Source: Lactobacillus sp. UCMA15818
Lineage (GTDB): Bacteria > Bacillota > Bacilli > Lactobacillales > Lactobacillaceae
Direction: 5' to 3'
Assembly: GCF_030400225.1 (NCBI RefSeq)
Contig: NZ_VJYB01000001.1
Location: 372,001-436,000 of the forward strand
Length of the DNA stretch: 64,000 nucleotides
Shown here piece after piece: positions 9,304 through 17,172 of the stretch. A model generated the notes under the pieces. The model was not told the origin of the DNA, ran no database searches, and saw only the letters and a list, made by a program, of their open reading frames with translations. A program made the position numbers and the translations under genes. The first letter of the stretch is position 1; each line of letters starts with the position of its first letter.

Positions 9304-11151
9304 TTAGTCTTTACGCGTAGCAATCTTCTTTTGTTTTGCAACTTTTTCACGGCTATTCGTCTCAAGAATTCTCTTACGTAAACGAATGCTTTCCGGTGTA
9401 ATCTCCAACAATTCATCTTCGTTCAAGAATTCAAGTGATTCTTCTAGAGTAAAGTGTGTTGGTTTCTTAATCGAAGCAGTCTGATCCTTATTAGAGGAAC
9501 GAACATTAGTCATGTTCTTACCCTTCGTAACATTAACAGAAATATCGCGCTCACGTGAACTTGCACCAACAATCATGCCTTCATAGATTTCAGTTCCTGG
9601 ATCAACAAAAATCGTTCCACGATCCTCAACTCCCATAACAGCATAAGTTGTAACTTTCCCACGATTAATCGACACCAAAGCTCCATTACGACGACCAGGT
9701 TCCCAGTTACGAATAACAGGCTTGTACTCTGAGAAAGTATGATTAAAAATACCATAACCACGTGTCATTGAAAGAAATTGTGAGTCATATCCAATCAATC
9801 CACGAGTAGGTGCTGAGAACGTCAATCGAGTTTGACCGTTGGCATTTGTTTCCATATTGGACATTTCACCCTTACGTTGTGCTAACGAATCAATAACTGC
9901 TCCTGAATATTCATCTGGTGTATCAATAATAACATTTTCGTATGGTTCACATGTTTGACCATCAAAGTCGCGATAAATAACTTGTGGACGTGAAACAGCA
10001 AGTTCAAATCCTTCACGGCGCAATGTTTCAATTAAAATTGAAAGATGAAGTTCCCCACGACCCGAAACGACCCAAGCATCCGGTGAATCAGTGTCTTCAA
10101 CACGTAAGGAAACATCTGTATGCAATTGCATCTTAAGACGATCTTCCAACTTACGAGCAGTAACAAATTTTCCTTCATTACCAACAAATGGAGAATCGTT
10201 AGTCCTGAATGTCATCTGCAAAGTAGGTGGATCAATCCGCAAAACAGGTAACGCTTCAGGCGTGTCTACTGGACATACTGTTTCACCAACGAAAATATCT
10301 TCCATCCCGGAAATTGCAATTAAATCTCCTGCTTGAGCATCTTCAATTTCCAAGCGTTTTAATCCAAAGAAACCGAAAAGCTTGGTAACACGGAAGTTCT
10401 TCTTTGAACCATCAAGCTTCAAAACAGTAACCTGATCACCAACTTTAATTTTTCCACGGAATACACGACCAATTCCGATACGACCAACAAATTCATTATA
10501 ATCAAGCATTGAAACCTGGAATTGTAATGGTTCGTCAGAGTTGTCAACTGGTGCTGGAATTGTTTCAATAATCGAATTGAAAATCGGATCCATAGTATGT
10601 TCTTGTGTTGCTATATCAGAATCCAACGAAGATGTTCCATTAACTGCGGAAGCGTAAATAACTGGGAATTCCAATTGATCTTCCTCAGCACCCAATTCAA
10701 TAAACAAGTCTAAGACTTCATCAACGACCTCTTCAGGGCGAGCACCAGGACGGTCAATCTTGTTGATAACAACAATTGGCGTTAAATGTTGTTCTAATGC
10801 CTTTTTCAAAACAAATCGTGTCTGAGGCATTGTCCCTTCAAATGCATCAACAATTAACAATACACCATCAACCATTTTCATAATACGTTCAACTTCGCCA
10901 CCAAAATCGGCATGTCCTGGTGTATCTAAAATGTTAATTTGTTTGCCTTTAAACTTAACGGCAGTGTTCTTAGAAAGGATTGTGATTCCACGTTCCTTCT
11001 CAATTGCATTTGAATCAAGAGCACGATCATCGATCTCAGTATGTTCATCTAAAGTATCCGATTGCTTCAATAACTCATTAACCAAAGTTGTTTTGCCATG
11101 ATCAACATGGGCAATAATAGCAACGTTACGGATATCATCACGTGTTTTCAA
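9304..11151 (-). CDS. typA: translational GTPase TypA/BipA
   Basis: A ribosome-binding GTPase of the elongation factor family that helps 50S subunit assembly and growth under stress. The 615-residue protein has the G1 motif AHVDHGKTT (14-22), DTPGH (G3) and NKID (G4), then domain II, the EF-G-like domains and the basic C-terminal TypA domain. The start is a TTG at 11151, about ten bases after GAAGGGA; no ATG fits. Upstream is the suhB terminator, so it is its own transcription unit. The place between yktC/suhB and ylaN agrees with Bacillus. Confidence 0.96.
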   Translation of the reverse strand: MKTRDDIRNVAIIAHVDHGKTTLVNELLKQSDTLDEHTEIDDRALDSNAIEKERGITILSKNTAVKFKGKQINILDTPGHADFGGEVERIMKMVDGVLLIVDAFEGTMPQTRFVLKKALEQHLTPIVVINKIDRPGARPEEVVDEVLDLFIELGAEEDQLEFPVIYASAVNGTSSLDSDIATQEHTMDPIFNSIIETIPAPVDNSDEPLQFQVSMLDYNEFVGRIGIGRVFRGKIKVGDQVTVLKLDGSKKNFRVTKLFGFFGLKRLEIEDAQAGDLIAISGMEDIFVGETVCPVDTPEALPVLRIDPPTLQMTFRTNDSPFVGNEGKFVTARKLEDRLKMQLHTDVSLRVEDTDSPDAWVVSGRGELHLSILIETLRREGFELAVSRPQVIYRDFDGQTCEPYENVIIDTPDEYSGAVIDSLAQRKGEMSNMETNANGQTRLTFSAPTRGLIGYDSQFLSMTRGYGIFNHTFSEYKPVIRNWEPGRRNGALVSINRGKVTTYAVMGVEDRGTIFVDPGTEIYEGMIVGASSRERDISVNVTKGKNMTNVRSSNKDQTASIKKPTHFTLEESLEFLNEDELLEITPESIRLRKRILETNSREKVAKQKKIATRKD

Positions 11152-11260
11152 ATTTTTTTCTTCCCTTCAAATTTATATCTCTACTTTACTAAATCTCTAC
11201 TCTCATTTTTAAACTAAAATCAAATGAAAATATTTAAAGTTCTTTTTCATTGTTTAGCAT

Positions 11261-11285
11261 AAAAAAACTGTGACCTCAGTCACAG
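11261..11285 (-). terminator. rho-independent terminator after suhB
   Basis: Perfect seven-base stem CTGTGAC/GTCACAG with a four-base loop, followed on the minus strand by seven T residues. It ends the yktA-suhB unit. Confidence 0.9.
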
Positions 11286-11296
11286 CTCACGACCAG

Positions 11297-12076
11297 CTAA
11301 CTTTTTTTAATAAGTTTCGCTATGTCCTTTTGAGCATTCTTTGTAGCTACGAGTACATCACTAGATATTAGCATATTCACGGGTGTCCCGTCAATCATTT
11401 TCACACTTAATCCAAGAGTCTCTGCTAAAATTTTACCTGCCGCGAAATCCCACGGCCTCAGATAAGACACATAACCCGCACATTTCCCTTCAATTACATG
11501 AATGATTTGAATTCCTGCACTTCCATATATCCGTGTTCCGCTACTTGCTAGAGCAACTGCTTGTAAATTGAAAAAGTTATGAATAAGATATGGCGCTCCA
11601 ATTCCAATTAATCCATCCTTTAAAAAAACATTATCGGGTGCTCTCATTTTGTTATTATTACAGAATACACCAATATCAGGTCCCCCCCAATACAGTTTAT
11701 CCTCTATAACATCATAAATATACCCTCTAAGTCCTTTGCCGTTCTCATAAACAGCTATCATACTGACAAAATGACTGTGTTGTTTTACAAAGTTCATCGT
11801 GCCATCAATCGGATCTACAAACCAAGTCAAACCATCCATATTCAAATCAGCTTGAGTGAAAGATTCTTCACCGATAATATTAGCTTCGGGAGATAACAAG
11901 TGAATATTCTTGCTATAAAATTTTTCAACTTCCTTATCTACATTTGTAACTAAGTCATTTCTTCCACTCTTAGTCCACACATCTAAATCTTCATCAAAGG
12001 CTGCGAGTATTTTGGCACGAGCCTCATGCATCCAACCCTTAACTGCTATATCCAGATATTCGAGTTCTTTCCCCAC
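11297..12076 (-). CDS. suhB: inositol monophosphatase family protein
   Basis: A 259-residue magnesium-dependent sugar/inositol phosphatase of the IMPase/FBPase superfamily. The metal-binding motifs are visible: GEES (about residue 69), WFVDPIDGTMNFV (about 85-97) and RPWDFAAG (about 204-211). The natural substrate is uncertain; Bacillus YktC is the positional counterpart. The start is GTG at 12076, seven bases after AGGAGG. It is transcribed with yktA just upstream, and a strong terminator follows. Confidence 0.9.
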   Translation of the reverse strand: MGKELEYLDIAVKGWMHEARAKILAAFDEDLDVWTKSGRNDLVTNVDKEVEKFYSKNIHLLSPEANIIGEESFTQADLNMDGLTWFVDPIDGTMNFVKQHSHFVSMIAVYENGKGLRGYIYDVIEDKLYWGGPDIGVFCNNNKMRAPDNVFLKDGLIGIGAPYLIHNFFNLQAVALASSGTRIYGSAGIQIIHVIEGKCAGYVSYLRPWDFAAGKILAETLGLSVKMIDGTPVNMLISSDVLVATKNAQKDIAKLIKKS

Positions 12077-12087
12077 ATTAATGCCTC

Positions 12088-12381
12088 CTACCTCGCAGTA
12101 ACACCAAGATGTACAAATTGTTTATTACTGCTTTGGACAAATTTAGCAGCTTGATAAATACTCATCCCAGTTCTATCAAAGAATTCACGATCAATTTTTT
12201 TCTGATTCATCTTCATAGGAACTGCCTTTTGATACGCATGATACTTTTTTAAAAAAACTTCGCGCTCAATCTTAGCAGTGTACAATTGTTCAACTGCTTG
12301 ATAAAAATCAGTCACTGCGATAATTTCATTTGTACTCCACTCAGATAGCAAAGGGTAATCAAAATTATTTGGTATTTGCAT
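12088..12381 (-). CDS. UPF0223 family protein (YktA-like)
   Basis: A 97-residue helical protein matching UPF0223/YktA by length, by its FDYPLLSEWSTNEII start region and by its position before suhB. No function is known. It is the first gene of a two-gene unit; a TATAAT-like -10 on the minus strand at 12420-12425 lies in a divergent promoter region shared with def. Confidence 0.85.
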   Translation of the reverse strand: MQIPNNFDYPLLSEWSTNEIIAVTDFYQAVEQLYTAKIEREVFLKKYHAYQKAVPMKMNQKKIDREFFDRTGMSIYQAAKFVQSSNKQFVHLGVTAR

Positions 12382-12474
12382 AGTAATTGTATCCTTCCGT
12401 TAAGTTACTTTCTTTCTACATTATACACATACATTAGCCTAAAAATATATATTCACAACTTTTAGCAAAAGTAT

Positions 12475-12503
12475 TTCATAATTAGTTCCAAATAAGTTAT
12501 AAT
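12475..12503 (+). promoter_or_regulatory. promoter for def
   Basis: TATAAT at 12498-12503, with the weak -35 TTCATA at 12475-12480 and a 17-base spacer. The def ribosome site GGAGG follows at 12524. Confidence 0.55.
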
Positions 12504-12536
12504 AAATAGTGATTAGAAAAAACGGAGGCTTTTATT

Positions 12537-13091
12537 TTGATAACCATGGAAAATATTATTCGTGAAGGTAATCCAACATTGCGTGCTCGTGCAAAAACAG
12601 TTACTTTCCCTATGAGTGCAGAAAAAAAAGAACTTGCAGGAAAAATGATGGAGTTTCTTGAAAATAGTCAAGATCCTGAGATTGCTGAAAAATACAAGTT
12701 ACGTGCCGGCGTTGGTCTGGCTGCTCCTCAAGTGGATGTCTCACTTCGGATGACAGCAGTCCTTGTTCCTGATGAAAATGACGCTCCATTATTCAAACAC
12801 ATATTAGTCAATCCAACTATTTTGAGCGAGTCAGTAAGAATGGCTGCACTTTCAGAAGGAGAGGGATGTCTTTCGGTTGATCGAGAGGTTCCAGGGTATG
12901 TTCCAAGACACGACCGGATCACACTGCGCTGGTACGATTTGGATGGAAATAAACATATTGAAAAATTACGCGATTATGTTGCAATCGTGTGTCAACACGA
13001 AATTGACCATCTTAATGGGGTACTTTTTTATGATCACATCAATAAAGATCATCCGTTTGAAACAGACTCTTCAACCATCTTAATTGGTTAA
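12537..13091 (+). CDS. def: peptide deformylase
   Basis: Removes the formyl group from the N-terminal methionine of new proteins. At 184 residues it is a type 2 (Gram-positive) deformylase. The three motifs are present: GVGLAAPQ (58-65), EGCLS (109-113) and QHEIDH (153-158); Cys111, His154 and His158 bind the metal and Glu155 is catalytic. I use the TTG at 12537 because GGAGG lies eight bases before it; the ATG at 12546 would put the ribosome site 17 bases away. It is monocistronic, with a strong inverted repeat downstream. Confidence 0.95.
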   Translation: MITMENIIREGNPTLRARAKTVTFPMSAEKKELAGKMMEFLENSQDPEIAEKYKLRAGVGLAAPQVDVSLRMTAVLVPDENDAPLFKHILVNPTILSESVRMAALSEGEGCLSVDREVPGYVPRHDRITLRWYDLDGNKHIEKLRDYVAIVCQHEIDHLNGVLFYDHINKDHPFETDSSTILIG

Positions 13092-13133
13092 ACAAAATCA
13101 TTCTGTGATCTATCGTAAATATAATAATTTATT

Positions 13134-13211
13134 GAAAAACCACCCTAAATGAAATGCCTTTCCCTGTTTATGTTAATATGGGAAATACAAAATTATTTTA
13201 GGATGGTTTTT
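13134..13211. terminator. long bidirectional inverted repeat between convergent genes
   Basis: Arms AAAAACCACCCTAAA (13134-13148) and TTTAGGATGGTTTTT (13197-13211) match at 14 of 15 bases. A second inner pair, TTTCCC/GGGAAA, closes a smaller loop. T-runs on both sides suit termination of def and of the convergent gene at 13223. Confidence 0.65.
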
Positions 13212-13222
13212 ATAGTTGTTCT

Positions 13223-13690
13223 TTAGTCTACTCTGTGAATATCACGTAAATAATTAACTGTCTTTTCATTTACAGCATAGGTAATATCAACTCGCAAAAG
13301 ATTACTTTCCTGCCATAAATCAGAGACAACAAAAACTGGAAAATTATCATATCTACTCAACTTATTTTGTTTTGCATATTCTTGCATGTACACCGAAAGT
13401 TCTTCTCGAAATTCATCATCAATTATCCTGTGATTAACATCAACTTCATATTCATAAGCCATCACTCCGCTACCCCAAACATCTGAAAGTCTAGAAGTAC
13501 TAATTTCTAATTTAATTTCATTTTTTCTGAGGCCAAGCCGCTTAAGACTTGCTGCAAAAGCACTATCGGTTATGTCTTTATTTGCCTGTTGCAATTTAGC
13601 ATACTTATTTTTTCTAACATTCCGAATAATTAATAAGACGCTAAATAAAATAACAAGGCCTACTAATATCCAAGTTGTCATGTGTAACAA
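13223..13690 (-). CDS. membrane-anchored protein of unknown function
   Basis: About 155 residues: one N-terminal membrane helix, a short basic stretch, then a charged soluble domain of about 110 residues ending in NYLRDIHRVD. I do not recognise the family. I prefer the TTG at 13690, six bases after GGGGTGA, over the ATG at 13681 or the upstream frame. It is convergent with def and divergent from rpoY-rnjA. The soluble part is probably cytoplasmic, because the basic residues follow the helix. Confidence 0.7.
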   Translation of the reverse strand: MLHMTTWILVGLVILFSVLLIIRNVRKNKYAKLQQANKDITDSAFAASLKRLGLRKNEIKLEISTSRLSDVWGSGVMAYEYEVDVNHRIIDDEFREELSVYMQEYAKQNKLSRYDNFPVFVVSDLWQESNLLRVDITYAVNEKTVNYLRDIHRVD

Positions 13691-13804
13691 TTGTTTCACC
13701 CCGACTTTCGCAATAATTATAACACGGGCATTCAAAATATTATTATTAACTAGCTATTAATTTCAAAAGTTAAAGTTTACTTTATATACTTATAGATGAG
13801 TCTA

Positions 13805-13813
13805 TGCTAGAAT
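13805..13813 (+). promoter_or_regulatory. extended -10 promoter for rpoY-rnjA
   Basis: TGCTAGAAT (TG at 13805-13806, hexamer 13808-13813) without a clear -35. It predicts a leader of about 110 bases before rpoY. Confidence 0.45.
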
Positions 13814-13872
13814 AGATACAATTATTGTGTACACAATCCATGTTCGGAATTACAATTAGAAGTTTTACCCTA

Positions 13873-13898
13873 CTGTGTCTTGCTAAAGGCAGGAACAG
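13873..13898 (+). other. hairpin in the rpoY-rnjA leader
   Basis: In the expected 5' leader, CTGT...ACAG and CTTGC/GCAGG can pair around a TAAAG loop. There is no T-run after it, so it is not a terminator. It may affect stability or translation of this RNA, which encodes the ribonuclease J1. Confidence 0.35.
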
Positions 13899-13932
13899 CA
13901 GAATTTAATATATTTTAAGGAGTTACTATTTT

Positions 13933-14160
13933 ATGATTTACAAAGTATTTTATCAACCAACCACAAAAATCAATCCACGTCGTGAAAATACTCAATCGCT
14001 TTACATTGAAGCTGTTTCCGAAGTTAGTGCTAGAAGTACAGTTGAAGAACAGACAGACTATAATATTGAATATCTAGAAGAGTTGAGCCCCAAAGCTCTC
14101 GAATATGAACAACAAGATTCTGATTTTAAAATAACGGAGTTTGATAATGAAAAAGCTTAG
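13933..14160 (+). CDS. rpoY: RNA polymerase epsilon subunit RpoY
   Basis: A 75-residue accessory subunit of Firmicutes RNA polymerase (DUF1447, YkzG). The family opening [20 protein letters not shown] is clear, and the C-terminal end is acidic as usual. AGGAG lies eight bases before the ATG. Its end overlaps rnjA by 14 bases, the same gene pair as in Bacillus (ykzG-ykqC). Confidence 0.92.
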   Translation: MIYKVFYQPTTKINPRRENTQSLYIEAVSEVSARSTVEEQTDYNIEYLEELSPKALEYEQQDSDFKITEFDNEKA

Positions 14161-15823
14161 TGTCAAAAACAACGAGACTGCGGTCTTTGCTGTTGGTGGC
14201 TTAGGGGAAATTGGAAAGAATACTTATGGTGTTCAATTCCAAGATGAGATTATTGTTGTCGATGCTGGGATAAAGTTCCCAGAAGATGAGCTATTAGGTA
14301 TTGATTATGTTATACCTGATTACCAATATCTTGTTGCCAATCAGCAAAAGATTAAGGCTCTTGTTATCACGCATGGTCACGAAGACCATATCGGTGGGAT
14401 CCCTTATTTGCTAAAACAAATTAACGTACCTATTTACGCTGGGCCGTTAGCACTTGCTCTCATCAAAGGAAAACTCGAAGAACATGGATTGTTGAGAACT
14501 ACCGAGTTACATGAAATTGATGAAGACACAGTGCTAAAGTTCCGCAAGACAAGTGTTTCATTTTTCAGAACGACTCACTCTATCCCAGACACATTAGGTG
14601 TAGCTGTAAAGACTCCTAGTGGGACCGTGGTTGTTACCGGTGATTATAAATTTGATTTGACACCTGTAACAAATCAGCCACCTAATTTGCAGCGAATGGC
14701 AAAATTAGGCAGTGATGGGGTTTTATGTTTACTATCCGATAGTACAAATGCAGAAATTCCTAATTTTACAAAATCCGAACGTTGGGTTGGCAAGTCAATT
14801 AGGCATATTTTTGAAAAAGTCGAGGGACGAATTATTTTTGCAACCTTCGCCTCTAATATTTCACGTGTCCAACAGGCTGCTGAAGCCGCAGTTGCCAAGG
14901 GGCGTAAAATTGCTGTTTTTGGAAGAAGTATGGAAGCTGCAATTGTTAACGGACGAGAATTGGGATATCTTGATATTCCCGATGATGCCTTGGTTGATTC
15001 CCGTGAAATCAATAGCTTACCTGCGAATAAAGTCATGATTCTCTGCACTGGCTCTCAGGGAGAACCAATGGCTGCATTGAGTCGAATCGCTAATGGAACA
15101 CACAGACAAGTTGCGATTCAACCTGGAGATACTGTAATTTTTTCAAGCTCGCCTATTCCTGGAAATACATTAAGCGTTAATCATGTTATCAATGAATTGG
15201 AAGAAGCTGGAGCCGAAGTTATTCATGGTAAGGTAAATAATATTCATGCTTCAGGGCACGGTGGACAAGAAGAACAAAAGCTGATGTTACGATTAATGAA
15301 ACCAAAATACTTTGTTCCTGTTCATGGTGAATATCGAATGTTGAAAATTCATACAGGACTCGCAGAAAAATGTGATGTCCCGCTTGACCACTCTTTCATT
15401 ATGGAAAATGGTGACGTTTTAGCACTTACAAAAGATTCTGCACGAATGGCTGGTCACTTCAATGCAAGCGATGTTTATGTTGATGGTTCAGGTGTTGGTG
15501 ATATTGGTAATGTTGTATTGCGTGATCGCAAAGTTCTTTCCGAGGAAGGATTAGTGATTGTTGTTGCGACTATTGACCTTTCAAAGAAAGAAATCTTGGC
15601 TGGACCTGATTTATTATCTCGCGGATTCATCTATATGCGTGAATCTGGTGAGTTAATAGAACGTGGACGAAAACGTCTCTTTAATGTTATCCGCAAAAAC
15701 CTTGGTAAACCAAATTTGAGCGAATCTATGTTAAAAGACGCGATTATTGATGACTTAAGAGGATTTTTATTTGAACAAACCGAGCGCTATCCAATGATTA
15801 TACCAATGCTTGTAATTGTTTAG
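14147..15823 (+). CDS. rnjA: ribonuclease J1
   Basis: A metallo-beta-lactamase fold 5'-3' exonuclease and endonuclease of RNA decay and rRNA maturation in Firmicutes. The 558-residue protein has the zinc motif HGHEDH (76-81) within [15 protein letters not shown], the beta-CASP region, and the C-terminal part with PVHGEYRML. The ATG at 14147 lies seven bases after GGAG inside rpoY, so I prefer it to the TTG two codons upstream. A terminator hairpin follows the stop. Confidence 0.95.
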   Translation: MKKLSVKNNETAVFAVGGLGEIGKNTYGVQFQDEIIVVDAGIKFPEDELLGIDYVIPDYQYLVANQQKIKALVITHGHEDHIGGIPYLLKQINVPIYAGPLALALIKGKLEEHGLLRTTELHEIDEDTVLKFRKTSVSFFRTTHSIPDTLGVAVKTPSGTVVVTGDYKFDLTPVTNQPPNLQRMAKLGSDGVLCLLSDSTNAEIPNFTKSERWVGKSIRHIFEKVEGRIIFATFASNISRVQQAAEAAVAKGRKIAVFGRSMEAAIVNGRELGYLDIPDDALVDSREINSLPANKVMILCTGSQGEPMAALSRIANGTHRQVAIQPGDTVIFSSSPIPGNTLSVNHVINELEEAGAEVIHGKVNNIHASGHGGQEEQKLMLRLMKPKYFVPVHGEYRMLKIHTGLAEKCDVPLDHSFIMENGDVLALTKDSARMAGHFNASDVYVDGSGVGDIGNVVLRDRKVLSEEGLVIVVATIDLSKKEILAGPDLLSRGFIYMRESGELIERGRKRLFNVIRKNLGKPNLSESMLKDAIIDDLRGFLFEQTERYPMIIPMLVIV

Positions 15824-15846
15824 TTGCTATTCTTATATCAACTACG

Positions 15847-15883
15847 GGGCTGGATCAAAATTTAACTTTTGACCAGCCCTTTT
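15847..15883 (+). terminator. rnjA terminator (GGGCTGG hairpin)
   Basis: GGGCTGG-A-TCAAAA pairs with TTTTGACCAGCCC across a six-base loop, with TTTT after it. The same hairpin sequence recurs at 17072, 20292 and 21313. Confidence 0.8.
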
Positions 15884-15896
15884 ACTGGTTCCATAG

Positions 15897-15932
15897 AATA
15901 TACTTCACAGATCAGACTTTCCTTTATTAACC
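15897..15932. repeat. possible decayed copy of the palindromic element (left end)
   Basis: The stretch from TATACTTCACAGATCAGA aligns with the left end of the copy at 48332 at roughly 70 percent. It lies 18 bases after a terminator hairpin, as the clear copies do. The right half is not recognisable. Confidence 0.3.
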
Positions 15933-16014
15933 ATGAACATTTTGCTATTTGCTGAATATTGCACCTGCTTTAACAATCCAGAACTTTATTATTTTTATAA
16001 AAAATAGTAAAAAC

Positions 16015-16044
16015 TGCACAGAACGTTCTACAAGCAGTTATAAT
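16015..16044 (+). promoter_or_regulatory. promoter with a 10-base palindrome in the spacer
   Basis: TATAAT at 16039-16044 is preceded by TGCACA (16015-16020) with an 18-base spacer. The palindrome AGAACGTTCT (16020-16029) lies between them and could be an operator. It does not match the Gram-positive LexA box. Confidence 0.45.
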
Positions 16045-16079
16045 GTTGAGGGTAAACAAAACTAGGAGGGAGGATTACT

Positions 16080-17042
16080 TTGAAAACCTTTTTTTTCTTC
16101 GTTGACAATCACTTTCCAGAAAGTGATTCCAACAGTGTTTGGGGCACCTTGGAAGGCGAATTACAAAAACGTACAATCAAGTATAAAACTGAATTGATTA
16201 GTGACGGTCAGCAGATTGAGTATGTTTTGAAAAAGAATCTGAATAATACTGACTTAGAGTCCAAAAATAATCTTGTTGTAGTCACAGTTGGAAGTTCAAC
16301 TTTTTTTCTAGATGTCCTTACAAAATTACGCAACGCTAGTACACAGCAAATTCCAATAGCGTTTATTTTGATTAATGAAAAAACTAATTTTGCGACCAAA
16401 ATAGGAGTTTCATCCAATCCTGTGGTTGCTCTAAGACAAATTTTGAACTCTGTTCATCCAATTTCTTATAATCTAGGATTAGTTGAAAATGCGCTAGGCA
16501 CAGGTAAACAAATTTTTACTGATGAACTTATTGTTGGCTTTAGCGCTTATGTAACTGACCTTATTAAAAACTCAAAATTCTACAATCTGCTTGTCAAATA
16601 TCATTTGTCACTTATTGCTGAGTTTTGCGCAATAACAGATGCATTCATCAATCAAGAATCTTTCTCTGTCACTACTAGACTTTCACAAAAATACAATTTC
16701 TTTAAAAATTCTTTTTCAATTCGTATCAAAAACCAACCCTTCTTAGATAACGAAAATTCCAAAGAGACCAATAACCTTCAGCTCACAATTATTACCAGTC
16801 TGAATCCACTTTCTTACTGGCTTATTCTTCTTGCTAGAAAATTTAATTTTTCTTCAAAAATACCATTTATTCATACTTTTGAACAAAAACAAATTCATCT
16901 AGTAATAAATTCACTTGAATTTAGCCAGATTGATAATAGACAACTTATTAACAAATTTTATGATGCATATCTCAAATCATTCTCCTATCCTTTTTGGTTT
17001 GATGTTGACAGTATTTCCATTTCTGAAAAGGATAATTCCTAA
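16080..17042 (+). CDS. degenerate diacylglycerol kinase-like protein, probably inactive
   Basis: A 320-residue protein that aligns by pattern with DgkB/YegS lipid kinases: an N-terminal core, a strand VVVTVGSSTFFLDVLTKL where the family has a GGDGT nucleotide loop, NEKTNFATKIG where the family has GTGNDFA, and TDELIVGFSAYVTDL where the family has the NxxGxGFDA segment. All three glycine/aspartate signatures are changed, so lipid phosphorylation is unlikely. The frame is intact, with a TTG start after a strong AGGAGGGAGG, its own promoter and a terminator, which argues for a retained role. The assignment rests on pattern similarity only. Confidence 0.6.
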   Translation: MKTFFFFVDNHFPESDSNSVWGTLEGELQKRTIKYKTELISDGQQIEYVLKKNLNNTDLESKNNLVVVTVGSSTFFLDVLTKLRNASTQQIPIAFILINEKTNFATKIGVSSNPVVALRQILNSVHPISYNLGLVENALGTGKQIFTDELIVGFSAYVTDLIKNSKFYNLLVKYHLSLIAEFCAITDAFINQESFSVTTRLSQKYNFFKNSFSIRIKNQPFLDNENSKETNNLQLTIITSLNPLSYWLILLARKFNFSSKIPFIHTFEQKQIHLVINSLEFSQIDNRQLINKFYDAYLKSFSYPFWFDVDSISISEKDNS

Positions 17043-17071
17043 ATAAAAGTCTTCCGAGTATCCAAAAATAA

Positions 17072-17109
17072 AGGGGCAAGATTGAAAGCTAACTTTTGAT
17101 CTTGCTCCT
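17072..17109. terminator. bidirectional terminator between convergent genes
   Basis: GGGGCAAGAT...ATCTTGCTCC stem with an AAAG/CTTT inner pair, between the lipid-kinase-like gene and recD2. The minus strand runs into CCCCTTTATTTTT. It belongs to the same hairpin family as 15847. Confidence 0.75.
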
Positions 17110-17130
17110 CTATTTATTTCGGATAACCAT

Positions 17131-17172
17131 GTGTCTTAAGTCAAAATTCTCCGTCTAACTTCGAATTACTCA
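17131..17172. repeat. dispersed palindromic element, copy B (truncated at recD2 stop)
   Basis: Only the left half is present: GTGTCTTAAGTC, then TTCTCCGTCTAACTTCGA and ATTACTC. It ends exactly on the recD2 stop codon (17170-17172), so the element supplies the end of that gene or was cut by it. It begins 21 bases after a terminator hairpin. Confidence 0.7.

Noticed and set aside
14674-15048. Minus-strand open frame inside rnjA
   Set aside because: It is antisense to a conserved coding region and shows no start signals.
16020-16029. LexA (SOS) box before the lipid-kinase-like gene
   Set aside because: AGAACGTTCT lacks the four-base spacing between the CGAAC and GTTCG halves of Gram-positive LexA sites.
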